From Jatrophihabitans cynanchi (GTDB lineage Bacteria; Actinomycetota; Actinomycetes; Mycobacteriales; Jatrophihabitantaceae), in the NCBI RefSeq assembly GCF_027247405.1, contig NZ_CP097463.1, forward strand, positions 3,410,001-3,474,000: a DNA stretch of 64,000 nt. The letters are read 5' to 3'. The notes under the pieces were generated by a model, which ran no database searches, was not told the DNA's origin, and saw nothing but the letters and a program-made list of their open reading frames with translations. How positions within the stretch are numbered: position 1 is the stretch's first letter; each line of letters begins with the position of its first letter. Below, in pieces: positions 16,804 through 25,761 of this stretch. Both the position numbers and the translations under genes were made by a program.

Positions 16804-17196
16804 ATGGCTGATGTTGCCCAGCTGCGACTGGTGATCACCGCGGCGGACTACGACGCGGCGGTTCGCTTCTACCGCGACGTGCTCGGGCTGACCGAGAGCG
16901 CCGCCTTCGCCTCACCCGGCGGGCAGGTCACGATCCTCGACGCGGGCCGGGCAACGCTGGAGATCGCCGACCCCGCGCATGCCGCGTACGTCGACGAGGT
17001 GGAGGTGGGGCGGCGCGTGGCCGGTCACGTCCGCGTCGCATTCGAGGTGCCCGACGCCACCGAGGCGACCGCGCGCCTGGCTGGGGGTGGCGCCGAGGTG
17101 GTCGCCGCGCCGACCCGGACGCCGTGGGACTCGCTCAACTCCCGGCTGCACGCACCTGGCGGCTTGCAGCTCACTCTGTTCGAGGAGCTCGGCTAG
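16804..17196 (+). CDS. VOC/glyoxalase-family protein
   Basis: A 130-residue protein with the vicinal-oxygen-chelate pattern: an N-terminal beta strand LRLVITAADYDAAVRFYRDVLGL, a central strand HVRVAFEVPD and the closing GGLQLTLFEE with a Glu ligand. It could be a glyoxalase, dioxygenase or antibiotic-binding relative. The ATG at 16804 starts MADVAQLRL. Its 3' end forms one arm of the bidirectional hairpin at 17185-17230. Confidence 0.82.
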   Translation: MADVAQLRLVITAADYDAAVRFYRDVLGLTESAAFASPGGQVTILDAGRATLEIADPAHAAYVDEVEVGRRVAGHVRVAFEVPDATEATARLAGGGAEVVAAPTRTPWDSLNSRLHAPGGLQLTLFEELG

Positions 17197-17230
17197 CCAG
17201 CTCAGCCAGCTCAGCCGGCTAGCCGAGCTC
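17185..17230. terminator. bidirectional 14-bp hairpin between convergent genes
   Basis: Arms GAGCTCGGCTAGCC (17185-17198) and GGCTAGCCGAGCTC (17217-17230) are perfect complements with an 18-base loop. The left arm contains the VOC gene stop and the right arm reaches the stop of the convergent monooxygenase, so one hairpin could end both transcripts. Confidence 0.75.
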
Positions 17231-18218
17231 AGCCGGCGATCGCGCGGACGACCGCTGCGGCCGGTGCGTCCTGCACTGACGCCCAGCCCGTTCCCGCCCA
17301 CAGGTTCGGCACGCTGTCATCGCCGGCGGCAGCAGCGGCCGCGCGCAACGGGCGGGTGAGCCGGTGCACCTCGGGGTAGGCGGCCGGTGCGTCGAACCCG
17401 GCGAACCTGTTGCGCAGCCCGCGCCCGTGCCGCCCGCTGTACGCGCGGGTCAGCACCGTGTCCGGGTAGCGCCGCTCGAGCAGGGCACGGCGGTGCACCG
17501 CGGACGTCCCCGCCTCCGGCGTGCACAGCAACGCGGTGCCGACCTGTACCGCGATCGCGCCGGCAGCCGTTGCACGGCGCAGATCCGCGTCGGTCATCAC
17601 GCCACCCGCCGCGATCATCGGCAGCGCCGAGACGGCGCGTACGGCCGCGAGCGCATCGAGCAGCAGGGTGCGGTTCGGCGCGTCGTCGGCGAACTGTCCC
17701 TGGTGCCCGCCCGCCTCGGTGCCCTGCACGATCAGCAGGTCGGTGCCCGCGGCCTCGGCCTGCCGTGCCTCGGCCGCCGACGTCACCGTCACCGCGACCT
17801 GGCAGCCGGCCCGGTGCAACTGCGCGACGTCCGCCGCGGGCGGGCAGCCGAAGGTGAAGCTGACCAGGCGGGGTGCGGCCGCGACGACGACCGCCAGCTT
17901 GGCCGGGTACCCGTCGTCGTCCCAGCGTGGCTCGCCGAGCGCGACGCCCAGCCGGTCCGCCTCGGGCTGCAGCCGCCGGGCGTACGCGCCGACCGCGGCC
18001 GGGTCGGCCGGTGACGACGGCAGGAACAGGTTCACGCCCAGCGGCGCGGACGTGAGCGCCTGCGTGTCTGCGATCGCCGAACGGAGCGCGCCGGGGGCGA
18101 GGTATCCGCCGGCGACGAAGCCGAGCCCGCCGGCTGACGCCACCGCCGCCGCCAGCGCCGGGGTCGACGGACCGCCGGCCATCGGGGCTTGCACGATCGG
18201 CAGGTCGCAGGGCAGCAC
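17229..18218 (-). CDS. nitronate monooxygenase (NPD/2-nitropropane dioxygenase family)
   Basis: Product of 329 residues with a TIM-barrel FMN enzyme pattern: PIVQAPMAGGPSTPALAAAV at the N-terminus, GTDLLIVQGTEAGGHQG (phosphate-binding and catalytic-His region), and MIAAGGVMTDADL plus AVQVGTALL for FMN. It oxidises nitronates such as propionate-3-nitronate in characterised relatives; other members reduce enoyl groups or act on unknown substrates. The start is a GTG at 18216-18218. It diverges from the ATL gene. Confidence 0.87.
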   Translation of the reverse strand: MLPCDLPIVQAPMAGGPSTPALAAAVASAGGLGFVAGGYLAPGALRSAIADTQALTSAPLGVNLFLPSSPADPAAVGAYARRLQPEADRLGVALGEPRWDDDGYPAKLAVVVAAAPRLVSFTFGCPPAADVAQLHRAGCQVAVTVTSAAEARQAEAAGTDLLIVQGTEAGGHQGQFADDAPNRTLLLDALAAVRAVSALPMIAAGGVMTDADLRRATAAGAIAVQVGTALLCTPEAGTSAVHRRALLERRYPDTVLTRAYSGRHGRGLRNRFAGFDAPAAYPEVHRLTRPLRAAAAAAGDDSVPNLWAGTGWASVQDAPAAAVVRAIAG

Positions 18219-18263
18219 CCGTCCAGCGTGCTCGCCGTCGGCGCCGGGTGCCAGACTTGCCGC

Positions 18264-18563
18264 GTGTCGGACGAGTCACTGCCGCATCGCATCCTCGCCT
18301 GCGTCGAGTCCATCCCGCGCGGGCGGGTGATGAGTTACGGCGACATCGCCGAGTACTGCGGAGCGAACACGCCGCGGCTGGTGGGGCGCGTGCTGTCACT
18401 GGACGGCGGCACGGTGCCGTGGCATCGGGTGGTGCGCTCGGACGGCTCGCTCGCGACGCACAAGTCCGACCGGCAACGCGAGTTGCTCGAGGCCGAGGGC
18501 GTGCGCTTTCGCCGCGAGCGCGTCGACATGCGCGCCTGCCGGTGGGACGGCGCTCAGAGCTGA
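18264..18563 (+). CDS. alkyltransferase-like protein (ATL, Rv3204 type)
   Basis: A 99-residue MGMT-fold protein. The active-site tetrapeptide of O6-alkylguanine transferases (PCHR) is PWHR here (VPWHRVVRSDG), so the acceptor Cys is Trp and the protein cannot remove alkyl groups. ATL proteins bind O6-alkylguanine and direct it into nucleotide excision repair. SYGDIAEYCG and the helix-turn-helix-like region are conserved. The GTG at 18264 starts VSDESLPHRIL. It overlaps the convergent gene at 18554 by 10 bases. Confidence 0.9.
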   Translation: MSDESLPHRILACVESIPRGRVMSYGDIAEYCGANTPRLVGRVLSLDGGTVPWHRVVRSDGSLATHKSDRQRELLEAEGVRFRRERVDMRACRWDGAQS

Positions 18564-19105
18564 AGGAACGCGGCGATCCGGTCCAGGTCGGCGGGCGTCA
18601 GTCCCGGGTCCGGGTCGGGGCACAGCAGCAGCGTGCCCGCCCGGGTGTCGAGCGCGGCGAGCTCGGCGGCGTTGCGAGGATCGCCCCGGAACAGCTCCAG
18701 CTGGTCGTCGGTCCAGAGCAGCCGCCGGCCGGACTCCGCGACGCGGCGCGCCGCCGGGATCTTCCACCACAGCGGCACCGGGCTCGCCCACTCCGGGGCG
18801 ATCGAGATCGGGATCGGCGGCAGGCCGAGGGCCGGTGCCAGCCCGGTGACGGCCGCCGCGCGCCAGGTGCTGTGCCAGCGGATCTCGGCCCGCCGCTCCT
18901 CGTGCACCGCGGCGATGAACTCGAGCACCGGACGAGCGGCCATGATCGGCAGGTTGACCAGCCCCTGGCTCGGAACCTCGGCGCACACCACCCGCTGCAC
19001 CCAGGCGTCCGCGGGCCAGGCGTCGGGCCGGCCCATGGCCAGGGCGTTGACGACGCCGTCGATATCGAGCAGCCAGACGGGCGGCCCCGGGTGCGCGGTG
19101 GACAT
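18554..19105 (-). CDS. HAD-like hydrolase family protein
   Basis: Product of 183 residues beginning MSTAHPGPPVWLLDIDGVVN. The DIDGVV motif with two Asp is the HAD nucleophile motif, while the conserved features RWHSTWR, WWKIP and LWTDDQ resemble the small HAD-like family sometimes annotated as secreted or as Swiss-army-knife RNA-repair-linked proteins. Substrate unknown. The ATG is at 19103-19105. It diverges from adnA across 136 bases. Confidence 0.7.
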   Translation of the reverse strand: MSTAHPGPPVWLLDIDGVVNALAMGRPDAWPADAWVQRVVCAEVPSQGLVNLPIMAARPVLEFIAAVHEERRAEIRWHSTWRAAAVTGLAPALGLPPIPISIAPEWASPVPLWWKIPAARRVAESGRRLLWTDDQLELFRGDPRNAAELAALDTRAGTLLLCPDPDPGLTPADLDRIAAFLQL

Positions 19106-19241
19106 GATGGGCAGACACTAGCCAGCCGCCGGCGTCCGGTCGGTGCCTGCCACCGCGCACGCGCGCGGCACACTGCGCCCGCGACCGGAGTGGGCGAGGC
19201 CGCGGCCGAAACTGTCAGCGCGGCGTGCTGGGATAGCTGAC

Positions 19242-22200
19242 ATGATCGCGGCCGCCGACTCGCAGTACCGGCTGGTGCGGCGCGCGCGGGAACCGGTTGC
19301 GCCGCCGCAGCTGGACGCTGCCCAGCGGCAGGTGGTGGAGCACGCCGGCGGCCCGCTGCTCGTGCTGGCCGGCCCGGGCACCGGCAAGACGACGACCCTG
19401 GTCGAGGCCGCGGTGGCCCGGGTGTCCGCCGGTGTCCCGGTCGAGCAGATCCTGATGCTGACATTCAGCCGGCGCGCCGCCGGCGAGTTGCGCGACCGGG
19501 TCACGGCGCGGCTGGACCGCACCGTCCGCGAGCCGATCGCGCGCACCCTGCACTCGTACGCGTTCGGCGTGCTGCGCATGGCGGCGGTCGCCAGGGGTGA
19601 ACCCGCGCCACGGCTGCTGTCCGGCCCGGAGCAGGACGTCATCTTGCGTGAACTGGTTGCCGGCGGCTCCACCGCGCGGTGGCCGGTCGCGCTGCGTCCG
19701 GCCCTGGCGACCCGCGCCTTCGCCGCGGAGCTGCGCGACCTGTTGATGCGGGCGATCGAGCGCGGTCTCGACGGCCCGCGCCTGGCCGACCTGGGCCGGT
19801 CCCGCGGACGGGCCGACTGGGTCGCCGCGGGCGAGTTTCTGCAGGAGTACCAGGACGTCACGGTGCTGCAGCACCCCGGCGGCTACGACCCGGCCGAACT
19901 GATCCGCGCCGCGCACGCCACGCTCCTGTCCGACCCGGAGCTGCTCGCTGGTGAGCGGGCCGCGCGGCGGCGGATCTTCGTCGACGAGTACCAGGACACC
20001 GATCCGGCGCAGGCCGAGCTGCTCGCGCTGCTCGCCCGCGGTGCCGACGAGCTGATCCTGGTGGGCGATCCGGACCAGTCGATCTACGCGTTCCGCGGCG
20101 CCGACGAATCGGCGATCCGCGATGTCGACGACCGGTTCGGCGGCCGTGGTGCCGTCGCGCGGGTCGCGCTGACCCGGTGCCGCCGCTGCGGGCCGGTACT
20201 GCTCGCCGCGTCCCGTCGGGTCGCAGAGCGGCTGCCCGGCCCGCCGGAGCAGCGGCGCCTGACGCCGGTCGACGGGGTGGCCGCCGGCCAGGTGGACGTC
20301 GGGCTGTTCCGTTCGGCGAGCGAGGAGGCGGCCTACATCGCGGGGACGTTGCGCCGCGCGCATCTCGACGGGATGCCCTGGTCGCGGATGGCGGTGCTGG
20401 TGCGCTCCACTGCGACGGTGCTCGCGACGCTGCGCCGGGCGCTCACCACCGCCGGTGTGCCGGTCGCGGTCCGCGGCGAGGACCTGCCGCTGGCCGAGCA
20501 GCCGGCGGTGGCGATGCTGCTGGAGGTGCTGCACTGCCTGCTGCGCCCGTCCGCGCTGGATGAGGACGCCGCCGAGCGGCTGCTGCTCGGTCCGATCGGC
20601 GGCGGCGACAGCGTCTACCTGCGCAGGCTGCGGCGGGTGCTGCGGCACCTGGACGAGCACGCATTGCTCGCGCCGGCCGTGCAGGACCTGCTGGGTGCCC
20701 CGGCCCTGCCTGCGCACGTCCGCGGCCCGGTGCTGCGGGTCGCGCGCGTGCTCGATGCCGGGGCGGCGGCGCTCGGTTCCGGGGGCACCGCCGAGGACGT
20801 GCTCTGGGCGATCTGGGACGCCACCGGGCTCGCCGGCCGGTGGGAGGCGGCCAGCCGCGCAGGCGGCGGTGCGGGCGCCGCGGCGGATCGTGACCTGGAC
20901 GCGGTGGTCGAACTGTTCGACACCGCGGCCCGGTTCACCGACCGGTTGCCGAGGGCCGGCGTGGCCGAGTTCGCCGAGCACCTGGCCGCACAGCAGATCC
21001 CCGGGGACAGCCTCAGTGCCGGTGCGCCGGAGGACCAGGCCGTCGCGATCCTCACCGCGCACGCGAGCAAGGGCCTGGAGTGGGACCTGGTGTGCGTCGC
21101 GAACGTCCAGGAGGGCGTCTGGCCGGACCTGCGCCGGCGCGGCTCGCTGCTGGGTTCCGAGCAGCTCGTCGACGTGGTTGCCGACCGCGACGGCGCCGGG
21201 CTGTCCTCGTTCGCGCCGCAACTGGCCGAGGAACGCCGCCTGTTCTACGTGGCGATCACCCGGGCGCGCAGCAGGGTGCTGGCCACCGCCGTCGCCGGTG
21301 AGGAGGAGCAGCCGTCCCGGTTCCTCGACGAGCTGGACCCGCTGCCTGCGGGCGTGGAGCGCGAGCTGACACCTCCGTTGCGGGGCGTGCACCTGCCCGG
21401 CCTGGTGGCCGAGCTGCGCGCCGTGGCGTGCGACCCGGCCCGGGCCGGCGGCGACCGCGCCGACGCCGCCGCCGAACTCGCCCGGCTGGCCGCCGCCGGC
21501 GTGCCCGGCGCCGACCCCGACACCTGGTGGGGACTGGCCGGGCTGTCCACCGACGAGCCGGTCGTACCCCCCGGCCGCCCGGTGCCGATCAGCCCGTCGC
21601 GGCTGGAGGCCTTCCTGCGCTGCGAACTGCGCGCGCTGCTGGTCGATCTCGGTGCGCGCGACCAGGACCAGGTGGCGGCCTCGCTCGGCACCCTGATCCA
21701 CGACCTCGCCGCCAACACGGAGCCCGGCACGCCGCTCGCCGAGTTCGAACGGCTGCTGGACGAGCGCTGGGCGAGCCTGGACTTCGGCGCACCCTGGCAT
21801 GCCGACAACGAACGGGCGCGCGCCTCGGCGATCCTGCAGCGCCTCGTCGACTGGTTGCGGACCAGCCGGGCCAAGCTCGAGCTGGTCGCCGTCGAGGAGC
21901 CGTTCTCGGTCGAGGTCGGTGACGCGGTGATCCGCGGCCGGGTCGACCGGGTGGAGCGCGACACCGACGGGCGCCTCGTCGTGGTCGACCTCAAGACCGG
22001 CAAGAACAAGCCCCGGGCCGACGAGCTCGCCGAACACCCGCAGCTGGCGGCCTACCAGTTCGCGGTCGAGCACGGCGCCTTCCCCGAGGGCAAGCAGGCC
22101 GGCGGTGCGGTTCTCGTCCAGCTCGCCGCGCGCGGGGACACCGAGCAGTGGCAGGGACCGCTGGCCGGGTCCGGCACCCAGGAGTGGATCGCCGAGCAGG

Positions 22201-22325
22201 TGGCCTACGTGGCGGCGCGGATGCGCGGCAGCCAGTTCACCGCGACCGCGAGCGCCGACTGCCGCCGGTGCGACGTGCTCACCAGTTGCCCGCTGCACAA
22301 CGAGGGCCGGCAGGTGAGCACTTGA
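19242..22325 (+). CDS. adnA: AdnA subunit of AdnAB helicase-nuclease
   Basis: Product of 1027 residues. The N-terminal UvrD-like motor has Walker A GPGTGKTT (44-51), VDEYQDTDPAQ, GDPDQSIYAFRG and the late motifs HASKGLEWD and YVAITRAR. The C-terminal RecB-type nuclease has VVDLKTGKNK and HPQLAAYQF. Four Cys (C794, then C1007-x2-C1010-x5-C1016) match an iron-sulfur cluster clasping the nuclease domain. AdnAB is the mycobacterial two-motor, two-nuclease complex that resects double-strand breaks. The length fits AdnA. The ATG at 19242 (MIAAADSQYR) is preferred over an upstream in-frame start at 19143. The stop overlaps the TTG start of adnB. Confidence 0.94.
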   Translation: MIAAADSQYRLVRRAREPVAPPQLDAAQRQVVEHAGGPLLVLAGPGTGKTTTLVEAAVARVSAGVPVEQILMLTFSRRAAGELRDRVTARLDRTVREPIARTLHSYAFGVLRMAAVARGEPAPRLLSGPEQDVILRELVAGGSTARWPVALRPALATRAFAAELRDLLMRAIERGLDGPRLADLGRSRGRADWVAAGEFLQEYQDVTVLQHPGGYDPAELIRAAHATLLSDPELLAGERAARRRIFVDEYQDTDPAQAELLALLARGADELILVGDPDQSIYAFRGADESAIRDVDDRFGGRGAVARVALTRCRRCGPVLLAASRRVAERLPGPPEQRRLTPVDGVAAGQVDVGLFRSASEEAAYIAGTLRRAHLDGMPWSRMAVLVRSTATVLATLRRALTTAGVPVAVRGEDLPLAEQPAVAMLLEVLHCLLRPSALDEDAAERLLLGPIGGGDSVYLRRLRRVLRHLDEHALLAPAVQDLLGAPALPAHVRGPVLRVARVLDAGAAALGSGGTAEDVLWAIWDATGLAGRWEAASRAGGGAGAAADRDLDAVVELFDTAARFTDRLPRAGVAEFAEHLAAQQIPGDSLSAGAPEDQAVAILTAHASKGLEWDLVCVANVQEGVWPDLRRRGSLLGSEQLVDVVADRDGAGLSSFAPQLAEERRLFYVAITRARSRVLATAVAGEEEQPSRFLDELDPLPAGVERELTPPLRGVHLPGLVAELRAVACDPARAGGDRADAAAELARLAAAGVPGADPDTWWGLAGLSTDEPVVPPGRPVPISPSRLEAFLRCELRALLVDLGARDQDQVAASLGTLIHDLAANTEPGTPLAEFERLLDERWASLDFGAPWHADNERARASAILQRLVDWLRTSRAKLELVAVEEPFSVEVGDAVIRGRVDRVERDTDGRLVVVDLKTGKNKPRADELAEHPQLAAYQFAVEHGAFPEGKQAGGAVLVQLAARGDTEQWQGPLAGSGTQEWIAEQVAYVAARMRGSQFTATASADCRRCDVLTSCPLHNEGRQVST

Positions 22326-25300
22326 GCGGCATCTCCGCAGTCCGGCTGGCCGCGATCCTCGACCTGCCCGAACCCACCGGCGAGCAGGCCGAGGTGATCG
22401 AGTCCGCGCTGCAGCCTGCCGTCGTCATCGCCGGCGCGGGCAGCGGCAAGACCGAGACGATGGCCGCACGAGTGGTGTGGCTGGTCGCGAACCGCAAGGT
22501 GGCCCCGGACGCGGTGCTCGGCCTGACCTTCACCCGCAAGGCCGCCGCGGAGCTGGGCAAGCGGATCCGGCGCAGGCTCGCGCAGTGGCGCGCGGTGGTC
22601 GAGCGGAACGAGCCGGACGACGAGGACTACCTCGCCCTGCTGCGCGCCGGCGAGCCGACCGTCTCGACGTACGCGGCGTACGCGGGCCGGCTGGTGGCCG
22701 AGCACGCGCTGCGCCTCGGCGCCGAACCTGATGCGCGGCTGCTCTCGCCGGCCGTCGCCTGGCAGCTCGCCGACCGGGTCATGCGGCGGCACCGCGAGCC
22801 GTTGCCACGCGACATCGGTGCGCCGTCGTCGGTCGTCGACTACGTGCTGGCGATGGCCGGCCAGTTCGCCGACCACCTCGTCCGCCCCGATGACGTCGAG
22901 GCGTTCTGCGTTGAGGTGATCGCCCGTTTCGACGCGCTGCCTCCCGGCAAGGGCATCCGTTCCGAGCGTCCCGGCAGCACCGCCGACCTGCTCCGGGCGA
23001 TCGAGCACCGGCTCGCGCTGCTGCCGCTCGTGCGCGCGTTCGCCGCCGCGAAGGCCGAGCTGCCCGGCGTCGACTTCGGCGACCAGATGTGGCTCGCCGC
23101 CGAGCTGGCGCAGCTGGAGGAGGTGCGCGCGATCGAGCGCGCGCGGTTCGGCGCGGTGCTGCTGGACGAGTACCAGGACACCGGCCACGCGCAGATCGCC
23201 ATGCTGCACGGGCTGTTCGGCGCGGGGCATCCGGTCACCGCCGTCGGCGACCCATACCAGTCGATCTACGGCTGGCGCGGCGCGAGTGCCGGAAACATCG
23301 GCGCGTTCGAGAGCACCTTCACCCATGCGGACGGATCGCCGGCTGCCGTCCACCCGCTGGCGACCTCGTTCCGCAACGACCGGCTGATCCTGCAGGCTGC
23401 GAATCACGTGGCCGCGCCGCTGCGCACCAGCCACGTCACCGTCGCGTTGCGCCCGCACGCGTCCGCCGGGCCCGGCCGCGTTCTCGCCGCGCGGCTGGAG
23501 ACCGACGGCGAGGAGGCCGGCTGGCTCGCCGCGCAGCTGCATGCCGCATGGAACGAGCTGCCCGTCGGAGCGCGCACCGCAGCCGTCCTGGTGCGCCGCC
23601 GCGCACAGATTCCGCTGCTCGCCGACGCGTTGCAGCGGGCCGGCCTACCGGTCGAGATCGTCGGTCTCGGTGGCCTGCTCACGACCGCCGAGGTGGCCGA
23701 CGTCGTGGCCACCCTGCGGGTGCTGGCCGAGCACAAACCCGGCCGCTCGCTGGTGCGGCTGCTGACCGGTGCACGCTGGCGGATCGGGGCGGCCGATCTG
23801 GCCGCGCTGCGCAACCGGTCGCTGTGGCTGGTGCGCCCGCCGGACGGGGACGAGCGTGAGTCCCGGCAGCGCGAGCTGCCCAGCCTGGTCGAGGCGCTCG
23901 ATGATCCGGGCCCGGCCGAGGCGTACTCGGCCGAGGGGTACCGGCGGCTGAGCGCGCTGTCCGGCGAGTTGCGTCGGCTGCGGCGGCGCACCGGCGTGCC
24001 CCTGGCCGAGTTGGTGGCCGAGGTCGAGCGGGTGATCGGGATCGACGTCGAGGTAGCGGCCCGGCCGGACCGTGCCGCCATCGGCCGCGTGCACCTGGAC
24101 CGGTTCCTGGACGAGGCGGCGCAGTTCGCCGCGGACGCCGACGAGACCGGCCTGCGCGCCTTCCTCGCCTACCTCGACGCGGCCGAGGAGGAGGAGAACG
24201 GGCTGGAGGCCGGCGAGGTCGTCGTCGAGGCAGAGCGGGTGCAGATCCTCACCGTGCACGGGGCGAAGGGCCTGGAGTGGGACGTCGTCGCGGTTCCCGG
24301 CCTGGTCGAGAAGGTGTTCCCGGCGGAGGCGAAGAGCGTGAACTGGACCCGCACCCGGCACGAGCTCCCCGGTCCGCTGCGGGGCGACTCCGACGGGCTG
24401 CCACCGTTCACCCTCGACGGCGCCGCCGATCGCCGCGAGGTGCGCGACCGGCTGCAGCAGCACCACGAGCAGTTACTGGAGCGGCACGCCCAGGAGGAGC
24501 GCCGGCTCGCCTACGTGGCGCTGACCCGCGCGAAGTCGGTACTGCTCGTGTCCGGGTTCTGCTGGGACACCACGAAGACGCCGCGCGCTCCGTCGCCGTT
24601 CCTGACCGAGCTGCGTGACTACGCCGAGGTGCCGGAGTGGTTCGAACCCGTGGAGGACGCGGCGAACCCCGTCATCGCAACCGTGCGGCAGGCCTGCTGG
24701 CCGGCCGACCCGCTCGGCCCGCACGTGGGCGAGTCCGGGCCGGGGCGGCGGCCGGACGTCGAGGCCGGGGCGGCCTTGGTCCGCGCGGCGGGTTCGGGCG
24801 ACGGTGACGGCGACGGCACGCTGTTCCCCGCGAGCGAGCGGGCCATGCAGTGGCAGCACGACGTGGACGTGCTGCTTGCCGAGCGCAGCGCGTTGCAGCG
24901 CGGCGAGGTGGTCGCGATCGAGCTGCCGCCCCAGCTTTCGGTCTCCCAGCTCGTCGAGCTCGAGCGTGACCCGCAAGCCCTCGCCCGCCGGCTGCGCCGG
25001 CCGGTGCCGATGCCGCCGGCACCGTGGGCGCGCCGCGGCACTGCGTTCCACACCTGGCTCGAGCAGCGCTGGCAGGCGCAGACGCTGCTCGACGTCGACG
25101 AGCTGCCCGGCGCTGCCGACGACGGCGCCGACGACAGCGACTTCCTCGCGTTGCGCGAGGCGTTCGAGCGCAGCGAGTGGGCCGAGCGCACCCCGGCCGA
25201 GGTGGAGGTGCCGTTCGAGATGGCGGTCGACGGCACCGTGGTCCGCGGCCGGATGGACGCCGTGTTCCGGACAGCGGACGGCGGCTGGCTGGTGGTCGAC

Positions 25301-25516
25301 TGGAAGACCGGGCGCCGGCCCACCGGCGCCGCCGCGACCGCGGCCGCCGTCCAGTTGGCCGCCTACCGGCTCGCCTGGGCGCGACTGGCGGGCGTGCCCG
25401 AAGCCGACCTGCGGCGGGTTCGGGCCGCCTTCCACTACGTGCGCACCGGCGAGACCGTCGAACCCGCGGCGCTGCTCGACGCCGCCGGCCTGCGCCGCCT
25501 GGTCACCGGCAGCTGA
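22322..25516 (+). CDS. adnB: AdnB subunit of AdnAB helicase-nuclease
   Basis: Product of 1064 residues, with Walker A GAGSGKTET near residue 40, LLDEYQDTGHAQ, GDPYQSIYGWRG, HGAKGLEWD and YVALTRAK of the UvrD/Rep motor, and a C-terminal nuclease with VVDWKTGRRP and VQLAAYRLAW. AdnB supplies the lead motor in the characterised complex. I place the start at TTG 22322, four bases before the end of adnA (TTGA overlap). The resulting LSGISAVRLAAIL reads like the start of mycobacterial AdnB, and I see no ATG or GTG in this frame between there and the conserved region. Coupled translation suits equal subunit amounts. Confidence 0.93.
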   Translation: MSGISAVRLAAILDLPEPTGEQAEVIESALQPAVVIAGAGSGKTETMAARVVWLVANRKVAPDAVLGLTFTRKAAAELGKRIRRRLAQWRAVVERNEPDDEDYLALLRAGEPTVSTYAAYAGRLVAEHALRLGAEPDARLLSPAVAWQLADRVMRRHREPLPRDIGAPSSVVDYVLAMAGQFADHLVRPDDVEAFCVEVIARFDALPPGKGIRSERPGSTADLLRAIEHRLALLPLVRAFAAAKAELPGVDFGDQMWLAAELAQLEEVRAIERARFGAVLLDEYQDTGHAQIAMLHGLFGAGHPVTAVGDPYQSIYGWRGASAGNIGAFESTFTHADGSPAAVHPLATSFRNDRLILQAANHVAAPLRTSHVTVALRPHASAGPGRVLAARLETDGEEAGWLAAQLHAAWNELPVGARTAAVLVRRRAQIPLLADALQRAGLPVEIVGLGGLLTTAEVADVVATLRVLAEHKPGRSLVRLLTGARWRIGAADLAALRNRSLWLVRPPDGDERESRQRELPSLVEALDDPGPAEAYSAEGYRRLSALSGELRRLRRRTGVPLAELVAEVERVIGIDVEVAARPDRAAIGRVHLDRFLDEAAQFAADADETGLRAFLAYLDAAEEEENGLEAGEVVVEAERVQILTVHGAKGLEWDVVAVPGLVEKVFPAEAKSVNWTRTRHELPGPLRGDSDGLPPFTLDGAADRREVRDRLQQHHEQLLERHAQEERRLAYVALTRAKSVLLVSGFCWDTTKTPRAPSPFLTELRDYAEVPEWFEPVEDAANPVIATVRQACWPADPLGPHVGESGPGRRPDVEAGAALVRAAGSGDGDGDGTLFPASERAMQWQHDVDVLLAERSALQRGEVVAIELPPQLSVSQLVELERDPQALARRLRRPVPMPPAPWARRGTAFHTWLEQRWQAQTLLDVDELPGAADDGADDSDFLALREAFERSEWAERTPAEVEVPFEMAVDGTVVRGRMDAVFRTADGGWLVVDWKTGRRPTGAAATAAAVQLAAYRLAWARLAGVPEADLRRVRAAFHYVRTGETVEPAALLDAAGLRRLVTGS

Positions 25517-25575
25517 CCCGACCTCCGCTCGCCCCCCTCCGCTTCCCCCACGCCTTCCTCCGCTCGCCTTTCTCC

Positions 25576-25671
25576 GCTTCCCCCACCGGGTGACGAGAAT
25601 TCGGCCCGAAATTTCGTCACCGGGTGGGGGAAGCCGGCGCGATTTCGTCACCGGGTGGGGGAAGCCGGCGC
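25576..25671. repeat. inverted plus direct repeats in adnB-M20 gap
   Basis: A 21-bp arm at 25576-25596 (GCTTCCCCCACCGGGTGACG...) faces 25614-25634 with one mismatch. The right arm belongs to a perfect 30-bp direct repeat, copies at 25611-25640 and 25642-25671, beginning ATTTCGTCACCGGGTGGGGG. The region may act as a terminator for adnAB, but the duplication looks like a mobile or extragenic palindromic element. The rest of the 245-base gap is CT-rich and has no gene. Confidence 0.9.
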
Positions 25672-25761
25672 ACGATCGCCGCTCGACAGGGGAGGCGTGC
25701 CAGGGGTCGCCTTCCCGGGCGGCCGGGGGGACGGTGTCGGGCGGTACTAGCGTCCGGTGAC

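Noticed and set aside
19215-22298. A 1027-codon minus-strand open frame opposite adnA
   Set aside because: Shadow of adnA; low-complexity composition and no motifs.
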